This document shows positions 1 to 9,579 of a DNA stretch of 64,000 nucleotides, one piece after another. Position numbers and translations under genes: made by a program. The stretch is from positions 137,610,994 through 137,674,993 of the forward strand of contig CP092863.1 in assembly GCA_030710605.1 (NCBI GenBank). Direction: 5' to 3'. Below the pieces are notes generated by a model. The model searched no databases. It saw nothing but the letters and a program-made list of their open reading frames with translations, and was not told where the DNA came from. Position 1 is the first letter of the stretch. Every line of letters starts with the position of its first letter. The DNA is from Cordylochernes scorpioides (lineage: Eukaryota; Arthropoda; Arachnida; Pseudoscorpiones; Chernetidae).

Positions 1-85
1 ATAGCTCTGTGTACCTCTATTCGTTTAAAGCGACAATATATATCATTTTTGGTCGTTAATTTATTGTACCTTTAGTGTTTTGTAT

Positions 86-290
86 TTATTATTATTATTA
101 TTCCTAGTACACGCGTGGTAAGGGCCATGATAATCATGGTGGGTAGGCAACTATTTTTTTTACTATAAGTGCACCACAGGTAGAAATCAGTTCGAATTTT
201 GTACTTAAAAATGTTCCAGAGCCCCGTTTGGTGACCTGCACTCACTCGTGGGGTTGGAATTTTGAAAGAATCGGAGAGAGCATAAAAGCA
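86..290 (-). mobile_element. tRNA-derived SINE (family E), 5'-truncated
   Basis: On the minus strand this matches the body and tail of the family E SINE whose complete copy lies at 9956-10260. Shared landmarks are the palindromic CCATGATTATCATGG block, the conserved GTGCACTTA stretch and an ATT/AAT microsatellite tail (87-102). The tRNA-like head with the B box is missing, so this is a 5'-truncated copy, as expected of reverse-transcribed SINEs. Confidence 0.7.
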
Positions 291-535
291 TTTTCTTTTT
301 AAATTAGAAAAAAAAATCAATGAAAATACTTAAAGATAATCAAGAGTATATGTCTCTATTTAGGAAATTAAAATGAATTGACACTCTTTAAAGAGGATAA
401 TATTTAAGTTAGAAATAAACATTTAAAAAGGTTAAAATATATTGTCAATGTTGAGAATAAAGATAAGAAAATAGAGGCGAGAGATAGTAAACCCCAATGT
501 AGGCATTGTTTACAAAATCTACTATGAATAATACT

Positions 536-868
536 ACCATTTTTTGACGGGAGAGGCGACCCGTGTCTCTTTAGATTAATTTCCTCCCGGCAAAATTTCC
601 ATCTATATTTTAGCCATAGATTTGGCCCAGTCACTTTGCCAGCTAAACACCTCTTTGGCAGATTGTCAAGATTCCTTTAGATCCAGTGTGGATCTCATGG
701 AATAAAGTCCGCGCTAGACCGACGAGGGCCATTAGCCCGAAACCATGGTCTCTAGATGGACGCTTTTCTGTTGGCCAAAGCTGGTGTTGTGGCTTTGTCA
801 CTGACCCGAGGTCGCTAGTTGTAGACGTCTATTTTGACGCGAGAGGCGACCCTTGCCTCTTTAGATAC
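536..868 (+). mobile_element. Family F element with short terminal direct repeats and a hammerhead
   Basis: Inserted into the first 192-bp unit; units 2 and 3 provide the uninterrupted sequence. Both ends carry a related block of about 30 bp containing GAGAGGCGACCC (551 and 841, exactly 290 bp apart) and CTCTTTAGAT. A second copy, single-unit, lies at 57267-57530 and relics at 2170-2270 and 38170-38335. It contains a hammerhead-like fold at 707-761. The layout (a unit of about 290 bp with a repeated end and one ribozyme) resembles animal retrozymes or partly tandem Penelope-type copies; that assignment is inference. Confidence 0.6.
707..761 (+). ncRNA. Type I hammerhead ribozyme, one core substitution
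   Basis: Order on +: outer stem I GTCC (707-710), inner stem I CTAGA (714-718), core CCGACGA (719-725; consensus CTGANGA, so U4 is C), stem II GGGC(CATTA)GCCC (726-738), GAAA (739-742), stem III ACCATGGT (742-749), C17 (750), inner stem I TCTAG (751-755), outer stem I GGAC (758-761). Both stem I segments pair perfectly and leave an internal loop, as in natural type I hammerheads with tertiary loop contacts. The predicted cleavage is after GTC at 750. The U4C change probably lowers or abolishes activity. Confidence 0.65.
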
Positions 869-1254
869 GATAATAGTGTTATAATACACTAAAATAATAT
901 AATAGAGGTAATCAATTTAAAATGGTATTCTTTCAGTTAGAAATAAACATTTTTAAAAAGTGAAAATATATTGTCAATATTGAGAATAATTTTAGGAAAA
1001 ATAGAGTCGAGAGATAATAAACACATATGTAAATAGTTTGTTTACAAAATCTATAATGACCATTACTACGATAATAGTTATACTGAAATAATAGTAAAGG
1101 CAAATTAATTAAAATAGTAATCTTTAAGTTAGAAATAAACATTAAAAAAAGTGAAAATATATTGGCAATGTTGAGAATAAAGATAGGAAATAGAGTCGAA
1201 TAGATTTTGTAAACAATGCCTCTATTTACATATATATTTACATACCTATTTATA

Positions 1255-1500
1255 TGCCTTTTTTATTTAAGATTTATTCATATTTGAAACTATTATAGAC
1301 GCGTATGATTCTTTTGAAAATTAAACAATTTCTACTGTCCTTACTGCAATATATTTTTATTATTGTATGTAATTCTACTGTCCTCAAAGCTTATGTCCAT
1401 AGTTCATCTAAAATACCCATTCCAAGAGTCTAGCATCAGTATCACTATAAAATGAAGTTCCGAAAAATGCAATATAACAGCGGTATGGTAATAGATTTAT
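1255..1500 (+). repeat. Family D foldback repeat, partial
   Basis: Contains the D landmarks ATTATAGACGCGTATGATTC, TTTCTACTGTCCTTACTGCA and AAGCTTATGTCCATAG found together in the fuller copies at 19530-19935 and 34746-35040. The central GGGAGGG hairpin and the second arm are missing. Confidence 0.6.
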
Positions 1501-1584
1501 TTATGGATTGCTCTATTTACATATGTAAATAGAGGCATTGTTTACAAAATCTATACTACAATAATAGTTATACTAAACTAGTAT

Positions 1585-2015
1585 ATAACTAGGGTTGTAT
1601 AGAGCTAGTCAATTGGGGGATTAAGGAGTGGCGAAGGGATGTATTTAAGAAGGGTAAATTCGAGGATTACCCTCGTTGTCCAAACAAGATTAGTCTGTGC
1701 AGAAGACAGTCTACTTTAATCTTCTGCTCACTTTTTTAAAAGCCATTTCTTTTATTATTATTATTACTTTAAAATAGACCATGTTCGTATAATATATTTA
1801 TTATATGTGTCTAAATCATATATATTCAAATTTTAAAATCATTCCTATTTTTTTTTATTTATTCCTTATTTACATATATATATTGTTTGGCAGACGATAT
1901 TTAAATCTATTGGTAATATTTACATTTTAGAACTATTTTTCAAAATTATAGCAATATTTAGTAATAAATAATAAGATAATAAACTGAAAAAATATATGTT
2001 ATATTTAATTAAAAA
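1585..2015. other. Unassigned, AT-rich
   Basis: A short, more GC-balanced island (1600-1720, with GAGGATTACCCTCGTTGTCC) is followed by low-complexity AT sequence. No repeat partner in the window and no convincing reading frame. Confidence 0.4.
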
Positions 2016-2019
2016 GGTA

Positions 2020-2150
2020 TTGGATCAAAATATAATTTATTTACCAATATTTCAGTTGGCTGAACGCCAACCTTTTTCAAGATATTAATCCAATATATGC
2101 CTTTTTAATTAAATATCTATTTATGGATTGCTCTATTTTAAAAATATATA
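2020..2150 (-). repeat. Family B repeat copy
   Basis: Carries both B ends (AAAGGTATTGGATC and GGATTGCTCTATTTT) and, read on -, a centre GTTGGCGTTCAGCCAAC followed by TGAAATATTGG. This is the diverged ribozyme-like hairpin discussed for the copy at 41540-41720. The segment before stem II (TTGAAAAAGG) is far from the hammerhead core, so this copy is a relic. Confidence 0.6.
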
Positions 2151-2154
2151 TATT

Positions 2155-2300
2155 TATATATCTAAAGAAACAAGGGGCTCCTCGGCCGTCAAAATAGACG
2201 TCTAAAACCAGAGAAAACCTAAAAACCATGTTTCTTTAGATCAATTTCCACCCGGCAAAATTTTCATTTATATTTATATATATTTTTTAAATAAGATTAT
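2155..2300. repeat. Fragments of family F in both orientations
   Basis: Contains an inverted piece (CCGTCAAAATAGACGTCTA, complement of 825-840) and a direct piece (TTTAGATCAATTTCCACCCG, compare 573-595). No hammerhead remains. Downstream to 2850 is AT-rich sequence in which I see nothing recognisable. Confidence 0.45.
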
Positions 2301-2852
2301 TTACATATAAAGGGTATTAAAAATATAATGAGCAGACGAAAAATTTAGATTAATATCTTTATTTGATTAATATATTAAAAAATGGTTCTAAATAATTATA
2401 ATCATTATTAATTATCTTTTATTAACATTTTTCAACATGTAGATCATATCATCATAGTTTTCAATGAATTTAATAATATTTAAGATGGTCAACACGTAGC
2501 TTTTTGTAACCATTTTACCATATTTCATATATAAGCGACTAAATATTTTCATATCAGAGTAGAAATTCCTTTTAAATAACCATTTGGATTCCCATTTTTA
2601 AATATGAAAAGAAAAACCTATTTGTGGATCTAGTTAACTGACCGCTCTCTAATTCTGAAATGGCTTTGTCAATAAATCAATTTATTTTAGAAGTGGCGTA
2701 TAAAATCATTTATCATTTTTCTTTATAGCTAAAAAAATTGACGCTTTGTTTTTAAGATATCTAGTGCTTTGCAAATAGTTATTTTATATTGTCTACATTT
2801 TAAATTCCTGTTTATTTCTAACAGTAGTTTTATTCTATTATCAATTAAGATT

Positions 2853-3135
2853 CACTCATGGACAAAACTTAAGTAAGTTGTACCTTTTAAAATGTATATC
2901 GGGATTGAGACAATAACTCTGAAAGATATTACAGTAACCTTTATTGAAGACACACGAGATAACCAAGTGTGAACAAAACTTAAGGAAGTTGTACCTTTCA
3001 GAATGTATATCGGGATTCAGACGATAACTCTGAAAGATATTACAGTGACCTTTATTGAAGACACACGAGATAATCAAGTGTGAACAAAAACAAACGAACG
3101 GCGAAATCAAAGACTTCCCACTTCCTTAAGTGTTG
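2853..3135 (+). mobile_element. Family A mariner-type MITE, two internal units
   Basis: Starts with CACTCATGGACAAAAC and ends with a degraded inverted copy (CTTCCTTAAGTGTTG). The internal unit that begins GAACAAAACTTAAGG occurs at 2971 and 3082, spacing 111 bp. The family has 22-24 bp inverted ends and TA flanks, which places it with Tc1/mariner-derived MITEs. It encodes nothing. Confidence 0.75.
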
Positions 3136-3139
3136 TCTC

Positions 3140-3630
3140 TCTCTCCATATAAGATAATGTATATATGTAATAATTATTAAAAAGAGATAAATTAAAGATG
3201 TTTTCGACAAGTAATTTTGTATATCGATAGATATTTTTTTCGTATAGGGAAATATCATTATTGGAAAAGTGTGGAGGTATCGATTTAAGTGTTTCTTTGA
3301 TGTCGGTGAAATCAAACTTATCAACCAAATATATTTTGTCCAAATATTTCTGTCTCATTCAAAGAGAGATATTGGGTGAAATATTCCCACAATATACTTA
3401 CTTTACATAACTTAGAAATGTAATTTTCTTACAGACTGCTTCAAATATGTGGCTATTTCTTCTTCAGTTTCTCTGTTTATTGGCAGGTCGTGATGTCCAA
3501 TGACGTAATGCTTATTTCTATCTATTTAAAAAAAATAGTTTTCTTACAGAAGATTAATCTAATTGTTATTCTTTCCTAAGTTCAAATTCAATTCATTTAC
3601 AACTTTCTTTATCAATATATTTTTCTCTCA
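3140..3630. other. Unassigned
   Basis: AT-rich sequence between two family A elements. Overlapping minus-strand frames at 3052-3358 run through unrelated repeat ends and have no recognisable domain. I see no gene here. Confidence 0.4.
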
Positions 3631-3635
3631 ATATA

Positions 3636-4240
3636 CACTCATGAACAAAACTTAAGGAAGTTTTACCTTTCAGAGTGTATATAGGGATACAGACAATAAC
3701 TCTGAAAGATATTACAGTGACCTTTATTGAAGACACACGAGATAACCAAGTGTGAACAAAACTTAAGGAAGTTGTACCTTTCAGCATGTATATCGTGATT
3801 CAGACAATAACTACACTGAAATATATTACAGTGACCTTTATTGAAGACACACGAGATAACCAAGTGTGAACAAAACTTAAAGAAGTTGTACCTTTTAGCA
3901 TGTATATCGTGATTCAGACAATAACTCTGAAAGATATTACAGTGAACATTATTGAAGACACACGAGATAACAAAGTTTGAACAAAACCTAAGGAAGTTGT
4001 ACCTTTTAGCATGTATATCGTGATTCAGACAATAACTCTGAAAGATATTACAGTGACCTTTATTGAAGACACACGAGATAACAAAGTTTGAACAAAACCT
4101 AAGGAAGTTGTACCTTTTAGCATGTATATCGGAAACTCTGAAATATATTTGATTATAATGGTCTGTACCATTTATGTGTACTAGGGATAATAATAAAATA
4201 AAAAGTCTTATTGAGATTTGAACAAAAAGCGGTTGAATCA
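3636..4240 (+). repeat. Family A MITE with amplified 111-bp tandem units
   Basis: A normal left end with TA flank (TA 3634-3635) is followed by units starting at 3643, 3754, 3868, 3979 and 4090, with spacings of 111, 114, 111 and 111 bp. The right end is diverged. The array keeps one minus-strand frame open for 192 codons because the unit length is divisible by three. The resulting repetitive peptide (CVFNKGHCNIFQSY repeats) is an artefact of the tandem repeat and not a protein. Confidence 0.85.
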
Positions 4241-4244
4241 AAGA

Positions 4245-4495
4245 GGTTCTACTGTACAGTATCTTCCATTCTCTTATCCAAGCTGACAGAAGACAGTTAT
4301 GTAAGACGTGGGGATAAAGGAAGACGGTGTAAAAGACTTATGCCATCACCTGTGACATCTGTCTGTCTGTCCGGCTAGGGTGTATCACACTAGCGTGACA
4401 AAGATATCCAACCCAACCTTTACCTCTTTTTCCATTCATTCCGCCAACTCTCTATGGATTATGACAAATCACTTTGATTAAATATCTATTCATGA
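4245..4495. other. Unassigned, more GC-balanced
   Basis: A stretch with CTGTCTGTCTGTCC and TCACACTAGCGTGA. No domain in any frame and no second copy seen in the window. Confidence 0.35.
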
Positions 4496-4499
4496 TGCA

Positions 4500-4870
4500 T
4501 TAGCATGCCATCTGTTATCAAAATTCGAAATTATTATAGACGCGTATGATTCTTTTTAAAAATAAACGGTTTCGATGGGAGGGTTCGCCACTGATGAGCC
4601 AAGCCTTCCCATTATTTTTTCCATTGCAATAAGGACAGTAGAAATTGTTTATTTTTAAAAGAATCATACGCGTCTATAATAGTTTCAAATCTCTATTTAC
4701 TTTCTTTGATGGAACCGCTGAGAGGGTTCACCACTGATGAGCCAGGCCCTCCCAATATTTTTTAAATCGTAGTAAGGACAGTAGAAGTTTTTGATTGCTG
4801 TGTAAAAGAAAAATACGCGTCTTAATCTTTACATTTTCTGTAAATAGAGAGATGGCGCATTATTGTTTCA
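4500..4870. repeat. Two adjacent family D copies
   Basis: The first copy (4500-4690) is a foldback: the left arm with ATAGACGCGTATGATTC is mirrored at 4660-4690, around a centre CGCCACTGATGAGCCAAGCC. The second copy (4703-4860) has the centre CACCACTGATGAGCCAGGCC and ends in AGATGGCGCATTATTG, the terminal motif of the family. Confidence 0.7.
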
Positions 4871-4929
4871 TATTAAATCTTTATTTCCCTATTATTTCTA
4901 TACCCATATTGACATGGTAGTCAAACACA

Positions 4930-5175
4930 TAACTACAACTTTATTAAGACCACCAGTCTTATACATATTCATCACAGGAAGGAAACATAGATGGAGCTCC
5001 TATACTCAAGGCAGCACAGAACCCAACAATATTTGATACACACATACAGCTATAATAAGACCACCAGTCTTATACAGATTCACCACAGGAAAAAAGAAGC
5101 ATAGATGGAGCTCCTATACTCCAAGCAAGCACAATCAAACAACAGCCTCCAGGTCCAACACATGTCCATAGATTA
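4930..5175 (-). mobile_element. Family H retroposon 3' end, two tandem copies
   Basis: The block AAGACCACCAGTCTTATA occurs twice about 108 bp apart. On - each reads GTATAAGACTGGTGGTCTTAA followed by TAAAG and often GTGTGT, i.e. a stem-forming 3' end of a short retroposon. Other copies are at 25425-25490, 27090-27200, 57545-57640 and 60385-60435. Confidence 0.6.
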
Positions 5176-5179
5176 CACC

Positions 5180-6135
5180 GTATCAAGGTTAGAGGATTTT
5201 GACATGGTAGTCTATTAAAAAAAATCAGAGAATTCATTGGAAGAAACATATAAAGAAGACCCCCATGTACTAGATTTGTAAACCAACCAAAGAGAAAAAC
5301 CAGAAGACAACATCTTAAACCCTAATTATCAACTATGGATAGATCATTTTAGCAAATCTTAAAATTGAAAGGTCACATGTCAACCTCTTAGAATTATTCC
5401 ACCTAACTGATATACTAAGAAAAAGCATATATCTTTAAAATACGATATAATCTCTCTCCATTACTTTTATTATATATGTTTTAGTTTGCTGAGAAAGAGC
5501 TTGTCCGAAAGCTACTCTAATCAATTAATAAAAAAGCTGCGGTGTCTTGTTGTCGGTAGGTTGGGAATACCCATAGAGACAAAGACAGAAGCCGCCTATG
5601 GGACAAAGGTTAGGGAGATTATATAAGCTGTAAAGACATCCATAAATCTAATGGAGAGGGTCTCGATCCATAAACTTCATCCCATGGCGAATTCATTTAA
5701 ACCGTCTGAATAACACCTTTTTTGTTGTTTTTTTATCCTTGGTGGGTTTCTGTGGAACGACTTCGTGGAAGTCAGGGTGGTGTCTGGACTCTATCCAAAC
5801 CAATCGTCGGACACAGCGCCACACCAGGAATAGGCTCTTGCAAAAATAGTGGAACCACGTGTATAGATGTCATGTACGTGTTTAGCACGATTTGGCAAAT
5901 TGTTTTGGAAACTTCGAATTACTTCCTTTCTTCTTCTTTATCATTGATATCATAATTTCATATATACATCTTGAAACTAATCACATTTGACTCTTTTTTA
6001 TAAAAAGTATGTATATAAGTATGTATGTAAGTAAAAGGTAATGTATATAAATAACTACAATACAGCATAGTTTCCTTTTCTTAAACCATTTCCTGTAGAA
6101 GGGTTTTTTTAAAAGCCGAAAACTTGTTAAAAGTG
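5180..6135. other. Unassigned; weak family P relic at 5470-5525
   Basis: GAGCTTGTCCGAAAGCT at 5490-5506 resembles the P-family centre at 46570-46605. A more GC-rich part (5540-5900) has no recognisable frame. A 20-bp segment near 5840-5870 is similar, in the minus direction, to 7665-7690 (see findings). Confidence 0.35.
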
Positions 6136-6140
6136 TAATA

Positions 6141-6346
6141 ACTCATGGACAAAACTTAAGGAACTTGTACATTTCAGCATGGATATCGGGATTGAGACAA
6201 TAACTCTGAAAGATATTACAGTGACCTTTATTGAAGACACACAAGATAACCAAGTGTAAACAAAATTGCCTGTCTCCTAAAAAAAAAAAATTAGACGACC
6301 GGCGATATCAAAAACTTTGCACTTCCTTAAGTTTTGACCATGAGTG
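6141..6346 (+). mobile_element. Family A MITE, near full-length single-unit copy
   Basis: About 206 bp, the unamplified form. The left end ACTCATGGACAAAAC (first C lost, TA 6139-6140) and the right end GTTTTGACCATGAGTG are inverted copies. The interior has one 111-bp unit plus an A-rich tract before the second half-terminal repeat. Useful as a reference for the ancestral element. Confidence 0.8.
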
Positions 6347-6349
6347 TCT

Positions 6350-7065
6350 AATCTAACAAAATATTATGTAGATAGACACGTCTGTTTACTTCCTAGATGT
6401 GTTTAAAAGAGTCTTTCGCTTATTGCCTGTTTTTTTCATCTTTTTAATCGTATGTATACTTTTTTAAAAGTCCCGCAAAAAGATCCACGTGTTTAAAATC
6501 ACTAGCTAATCAGTTGTAAATTATATATTATATTCTTTTTTTTTTCAAATCTTCTGATTTTTCAAAACAATTTTTAACCTCTAAGGTGTATAGAAAAGCC
6601 ACGTGTACATACATGTACGTGCATGTTTAAAAAGGCATATGTTCGAATTTTACATCAACATGTTATTGAAAAAAGAAGAAGCATATGAACAAGTCACGTG
6701 TTCATTTGGCAGATACATCTGTTTACGACTAAAAGGCTCATTATATTTCTTTTAATTGGTCCATTTAATTCGAATTTGTATCTCCCCAAACGATTAAAAA
6801 ATGCCACGTGGCTGTTAAATCATCGTTTTATATTCGTATGTAAGTTTTTTATTGATTTATTTATTTTTCATAGTTTGTTTTGAAGGTCTTAAAAAATATG
6901 AGGAAATAAACTTTGTTTTTAAATTAGAAATACTTCGTTTTATGTAGATAGCTTTGTTTATATTTACATTTATATCTATTTCATGCATACATGTGATGCG
7001 CACATTGTGGAATAAAAAACATTTATTTTTAAAACTATTACAAAATTTTGAAATTACTCTTGGAT
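6350..7065. other. Unassigned, with several CACGTG palindromes
   Basis: CACGTG occurs near 6487, 6600, 6695 and 6805, each in a similar AAA/GCCACGTG context and spaced about 100 bp. This may be a decayed tandem repeat. CACGTG is also a bHLH E-box, but nothing else suggests a promoter. No gene seen. Confidence 0.35.
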
Positions 7066-7067
7066 CA

Positions 7068-7320
7068 GATGGACATTTCCTCATCGTGCAACTAGAAGTT
7101 TCTAATGGTTTGCGCCATCTGACAGAATAAATATCAACTATAGTCGTTGATTTTTTTTTCAATTATTCCATAATGTTAGCCGAATACCCTATCTTGATTG
7201 GCTAAAAAAAAAGCCAATCGCGTACGCGTTTCGGGTTGTTGGCCCCCTTCAGCGTGGTGCAGGCTGTATAACGAAGATCAAAGTCTTTGAGGCTTCCAGA
7301 AAAAAATGAAGGGTATTTAA
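7068..7320 (-). mobile_element. Family C element with degraded hammerhead (7219-7260)
   Basis: One arm (7078-7165, GCAACTAGAAGTTTC...GCGCCATCTGACAG) is followed by the ribozyme-bearing half. On - the centre reads ACCACG, CTGAAGG, GGGCCAACAACCC, GAAA, CGCGTA. Compared with 15759-15812, A9 is G, stem II has one mismatch and stem I no longer pairs, so the ribozyme is probably dead. Confidence 0.6.
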
Positions 7321-7324
7321 GGCC

Positions 7325-7890
7325 ATAAGAATACGTGAGAACACTTCTGTACTATTTTTATTCATAAAAGTGATTTCATTTGTCGAAATATAGAAGGCAA
7401 ATACTATTTTTTTTATAATGAAAATGCAACTTTTTGGAATGTCATTTTCTATGGATTACGAGAAACTAAATGTTTATCTTCAGCACCTATTCTCCTTTGT
7501 CTATGGAGTATTTCCTAGAAGCCACATGTTTCCTACGACCAGAACGTGTCCATTCCTTCAAACTGCTTCATTTTGTAAAGTTGCGACATCAATGTTAACA
7601 CGTTGGTTATTGTGTTGGTTGATATTTCTGTCCTCTTCCTTTATTTGCATAGACACATTCTCTGGTGGAAATAATGGAACAACGTGTGTGTAGATGACAA
7701 TTTGGATTATAGATATAAGACAACAAGATTACATACAAATGATTTATTCAGTATTATTCTCTGTAGATGGTATTTTTGTCTGTATTTTCCCAAACTGGTG
7801 TTGTGTCCCATTCCTTATCACAATTAATAGGATAATAAATATAATTCATTGTGTTCTAATGTACAAAGAAAAGGAAGGTGATTCTTTTGG
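7325..7890. other. Unassigned; small open frames of unknown meaning
   Basis: A + frame at 7418-7693 (91 codons, hydrophobic, Cys/Phe-rich) and a - frame over 7575-7700 are both open. The minus frame has the more protein-like composition (Glu/Asn/Gln-rich, VVPLFPPENVSMQIK) but no start or splice context I can identify. Not called as a gene. Confidence 0.25.
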
Positions 7891-7896
7891 TATATA

Positions 7897-8068
7897 CAGT
7901 CGAACTTGGATAATTCGAACCCCAAGGGACCATAAAAAAATTCGAATTATCCAAAAATTCGAATTAAAAACGGAAATTATATATATAGGAAATTCTAGGG
8001 ACCAAGATAAATATTCGAATTAAAGAGGTTTTCGAATTAAAGAAGTTCGAATTATCCAAGTTCTACTG
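7897..8068. mobile_element. Pogo-like MITE (172 bp) with TA target duplication
   Basis: Inverted ends CAGTCGAACTTGGATAATTC and GAATTATCCAAGTTCTACTG, flanked by TA at 7895-7896 and 8069-8070. The interior repeats the ATTCGAATTA motif. Pogo-superfamily elements use TA targets and CAG-type ends. Too short to encode a transposase. Confidence 0.8.
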
Positions 8069-8084
8069 TATATAGTTTTGAAAA

Positions 8085-8465
8085 TAGAGCAATCCATACT
8101 TAATTCATTAGATAATAAAAGGCATATATTGGATTTAATAAAATTAAGCATGGATTGCTCTATTTTCAAAGGCAAAATAAATATTTTATTAAATCCAATA
8201 TATGCCTTTTATTATCTAATGAATTAAGTATGGATTGCTCTATTTTCAAAGGCAAAATAAATATTTTATTAAATCCAATATATGCCTTTTATTATCTAAT
8301 GAATTAAGTATGGATTACTCTATTTTTAAAGGCAAAATAAATATTTTATTAAATCCAATATATGCCTTTTATTATCTAATGAATTAAGTATGGATTGCTC
8401 TATTTTTAAAGGCAAAATAAATATTTTATTAAATCCAATATATGCCTTTTATTATCTAATATATA
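8085..8465. repeat. Family B end amplified as 80-bp tandem repeat
   Basis: GGATTGCTC or GGATTACTC landmarks start at 8152, 8232, 8312 and 8392: four units of 80 bp. Each unit holds the B end (CAATATATGCCTTTTATTATC) but not the ribozyme-like centre. A short inverted copy (8085-8145) sits at the left edge. Confidence 0.85.
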
Positions 8466-8581
8466 TAGTTATTTATTTAACTGTATTCAACATAAAGTTT
8501 CGGAAGGAAGATATTCATGTGCCAAAATTAAAGGGAGAGATGCTTCTTTTGGCACATATAATAAAATATATATTGTATATA

Positions 8582-8859
8582 CACCTATCCCCCGATTTAC
8601 ACGGTAGATACGTTCCTGAGAAAAACGTGTAAATCGAAAAAAAAAAGAATGTCTTATTTTAAATCTTTCAAACCAGCCATGATTTGCCAAAAAATTTGGC
8701 TTCTTTTCAGTTGAAGAAGAAGATGGCAATTGCTCTACAATTTTTTCGTATAGTATTTCGTTAGTATAGTGTGATAAAAACAAAAACAAAAATTATTTGG
8801 AAAACCGTGTAAAAGCGAAAACGTGTAAAACAAGTACCGTGTAAATCGGGGGACAGGTG
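8582..8859 (-). mobile_element. Tigger/pogo deletion derivative, 278 bp
   Basis: Inverted ends CACCTATCCCCCGATTTACA and the complement of TGTAAATCGGGGGACAGGTG, flanked by TA at 8580-8581 and 8860-8861. CGTGTAAA sub-repeats lie just inside both ends. The inside retains part of the transposase (next entry), so this is an internally deleted copy of an autonomous Tigger-type element rather than a simple MITE. Confidence 0.85.
8639..8789 (-). pseudogene. Tigger transposase fragment, CENP-B-type helix-turn-helix
   Basis: The minus-strand frame includes the peptide FLANHGWFERFKIRHS (8646-8693). This is the hallmark of the second helix-turn-helix in CENP-B, Jerky and Tigger transposases (usual form F.AS.GW...F..RH). 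A Ser-rich stretch and Glu-Lys-Lys precede it. The DDE catalytic domain is absent and the frame runs out into the element's inverted repeat, so this is a non-functional remnant of a DNA-binding domain. Confidence 0.75.
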
Positions 8860-8861
8860 TA

Positions 8862-8945
8862 TAATGAAAATCAACGAGAATAATTGATATGTATTCCGAT
8901 AGATGGTGCAAGTCATCAGCAACTTTCATTTGCACGATAAAGAGA
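8862..8945 (+). repeat. Family C arm fragment
   Basis: AAATCAACGAGAATAATTGATA...GATGGTGCAAGTCATCAGCAACTTTCA matches the arm of family C seen at 40160-40250. No ribozyme centre. The following 8950-9350 is AT-rich with a short GT tract (9018-9031) and nothing recognisable. Confidence 0.6.
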
Positions 8946-9354
8946 TGCCGTTTTCATAACATATAACTATGTACGAAAAAAAATTCTAAACTCTTTCTAT
9001 TATTATCTATTATAAAGTGTGTGTGTGTGTTCATATGGAGTCCCTTAGATAAAAATTTAACTCTATTTATACAGTTTTTTTTCCACACTCTAAGACACAC
9101 ACACTATCTTAAGAAAATATATTTTAAAATAATTAGATTAGGTAAAGAAGAATTATCGACAATTATTTTTTAACATCTCCATTCTATTCAAACAAAATGT
9201 AAAAAACAAATTTTAAAAAGAGATTTAATGAAATATCAATATTGACACTCTCTGTTAATACACGCCATCTATCGATTTTAAAAGGAATTAAACCCTAAAA
9301 ATAGAAGAAGAAAAAAAAACACACTTTGAAAAAAAATTCTTCAATATATATATA

Positions 9355-9462
9355 TACAAGTTGAATCAACGTTTAGTTGATTCTTATTCCACTAGATGGC
9401 GCTCTCTGCCATCTAAAAATACTCATGAGAGCGGTCAGGATATGCTCTTTTTGTTATATATA
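9355..9462 (+). repeat. Family K repeat copy
   Basis: Contains the family signature: a hairpin around AACGTTTAGTTGATT, then CCACTAGATGGCGCTCT, GCCATCTAAAA, GAGCGGTCAGGATATGC and TTTTT. Other copies lie at 36478-36585, 41300-41460 and 61878-62005. Confidence 0.65.
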
Positions 9463-9464
9463 TA

Positions 9465-9567
9465 CAGTTAAACCTGTCTATAGCGCCCCCTCTAAATAGC
9501 GCCTCCCTCTCTATAGCACCCTATTTTGGTGAATCCCAAGAGGGAACGCTATAGACAGGTTTAACTG
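9465..9567. mobile_element. Pogo-like MITE (103 bp)
   Basis: Inverted ends CAGTTAAACCTGTCTATAGC and GCTATAGACAGGTTTAACTG with TA on both sides (9463-9464, 9568-9569). The interior repeats TATAGCGCC/TATAGCACC. A second copy of the same family is at 48012-48155. Confidence 0.85.
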
Positions 9568-9579
9568 TATTTATATTTA

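Larger units (their letters stand above)
395..1205 (+). repeat. Tandem ~192-bp units interrupted by a family F insertion
   Basis: The landmark GTTAGAAATAAAC starts at 408, 936 and 1128. The second interval is 192 bp; the first is 528 bp because a roughly 333-bp family F element is inserted in that unit. Each unit continues with a block around ATATTGTCAATGTTGAG and TTTACAAAATCTA. Part of a fourth unit reappears at 1534-1580 after a D fragment. No coding potential is seen. Confidence 0.75.

Noticed and set aside
3663..4241. 192-codon minus-strand frame with repeated CVFNKGHCNIFQSY peptide
   Set aside because: It is the antisense reading of the 111-bp family A tandem unit. The same peptide appears wherever the MITE occurs, on either strand, and varies by frameshift between copies.
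6480..6810. CACGTG cluster as a promoter with E-boxes
   Set aside because: No gene, TATA/Inr context or conserved spacing supports it; it is more like a decayed repeat.
8152..8465. CRISPR-like array of 80-bp repeats
   Set aside because: Units are contiguous with no unique spacers, and the context is eukaryotic mobile DNA.
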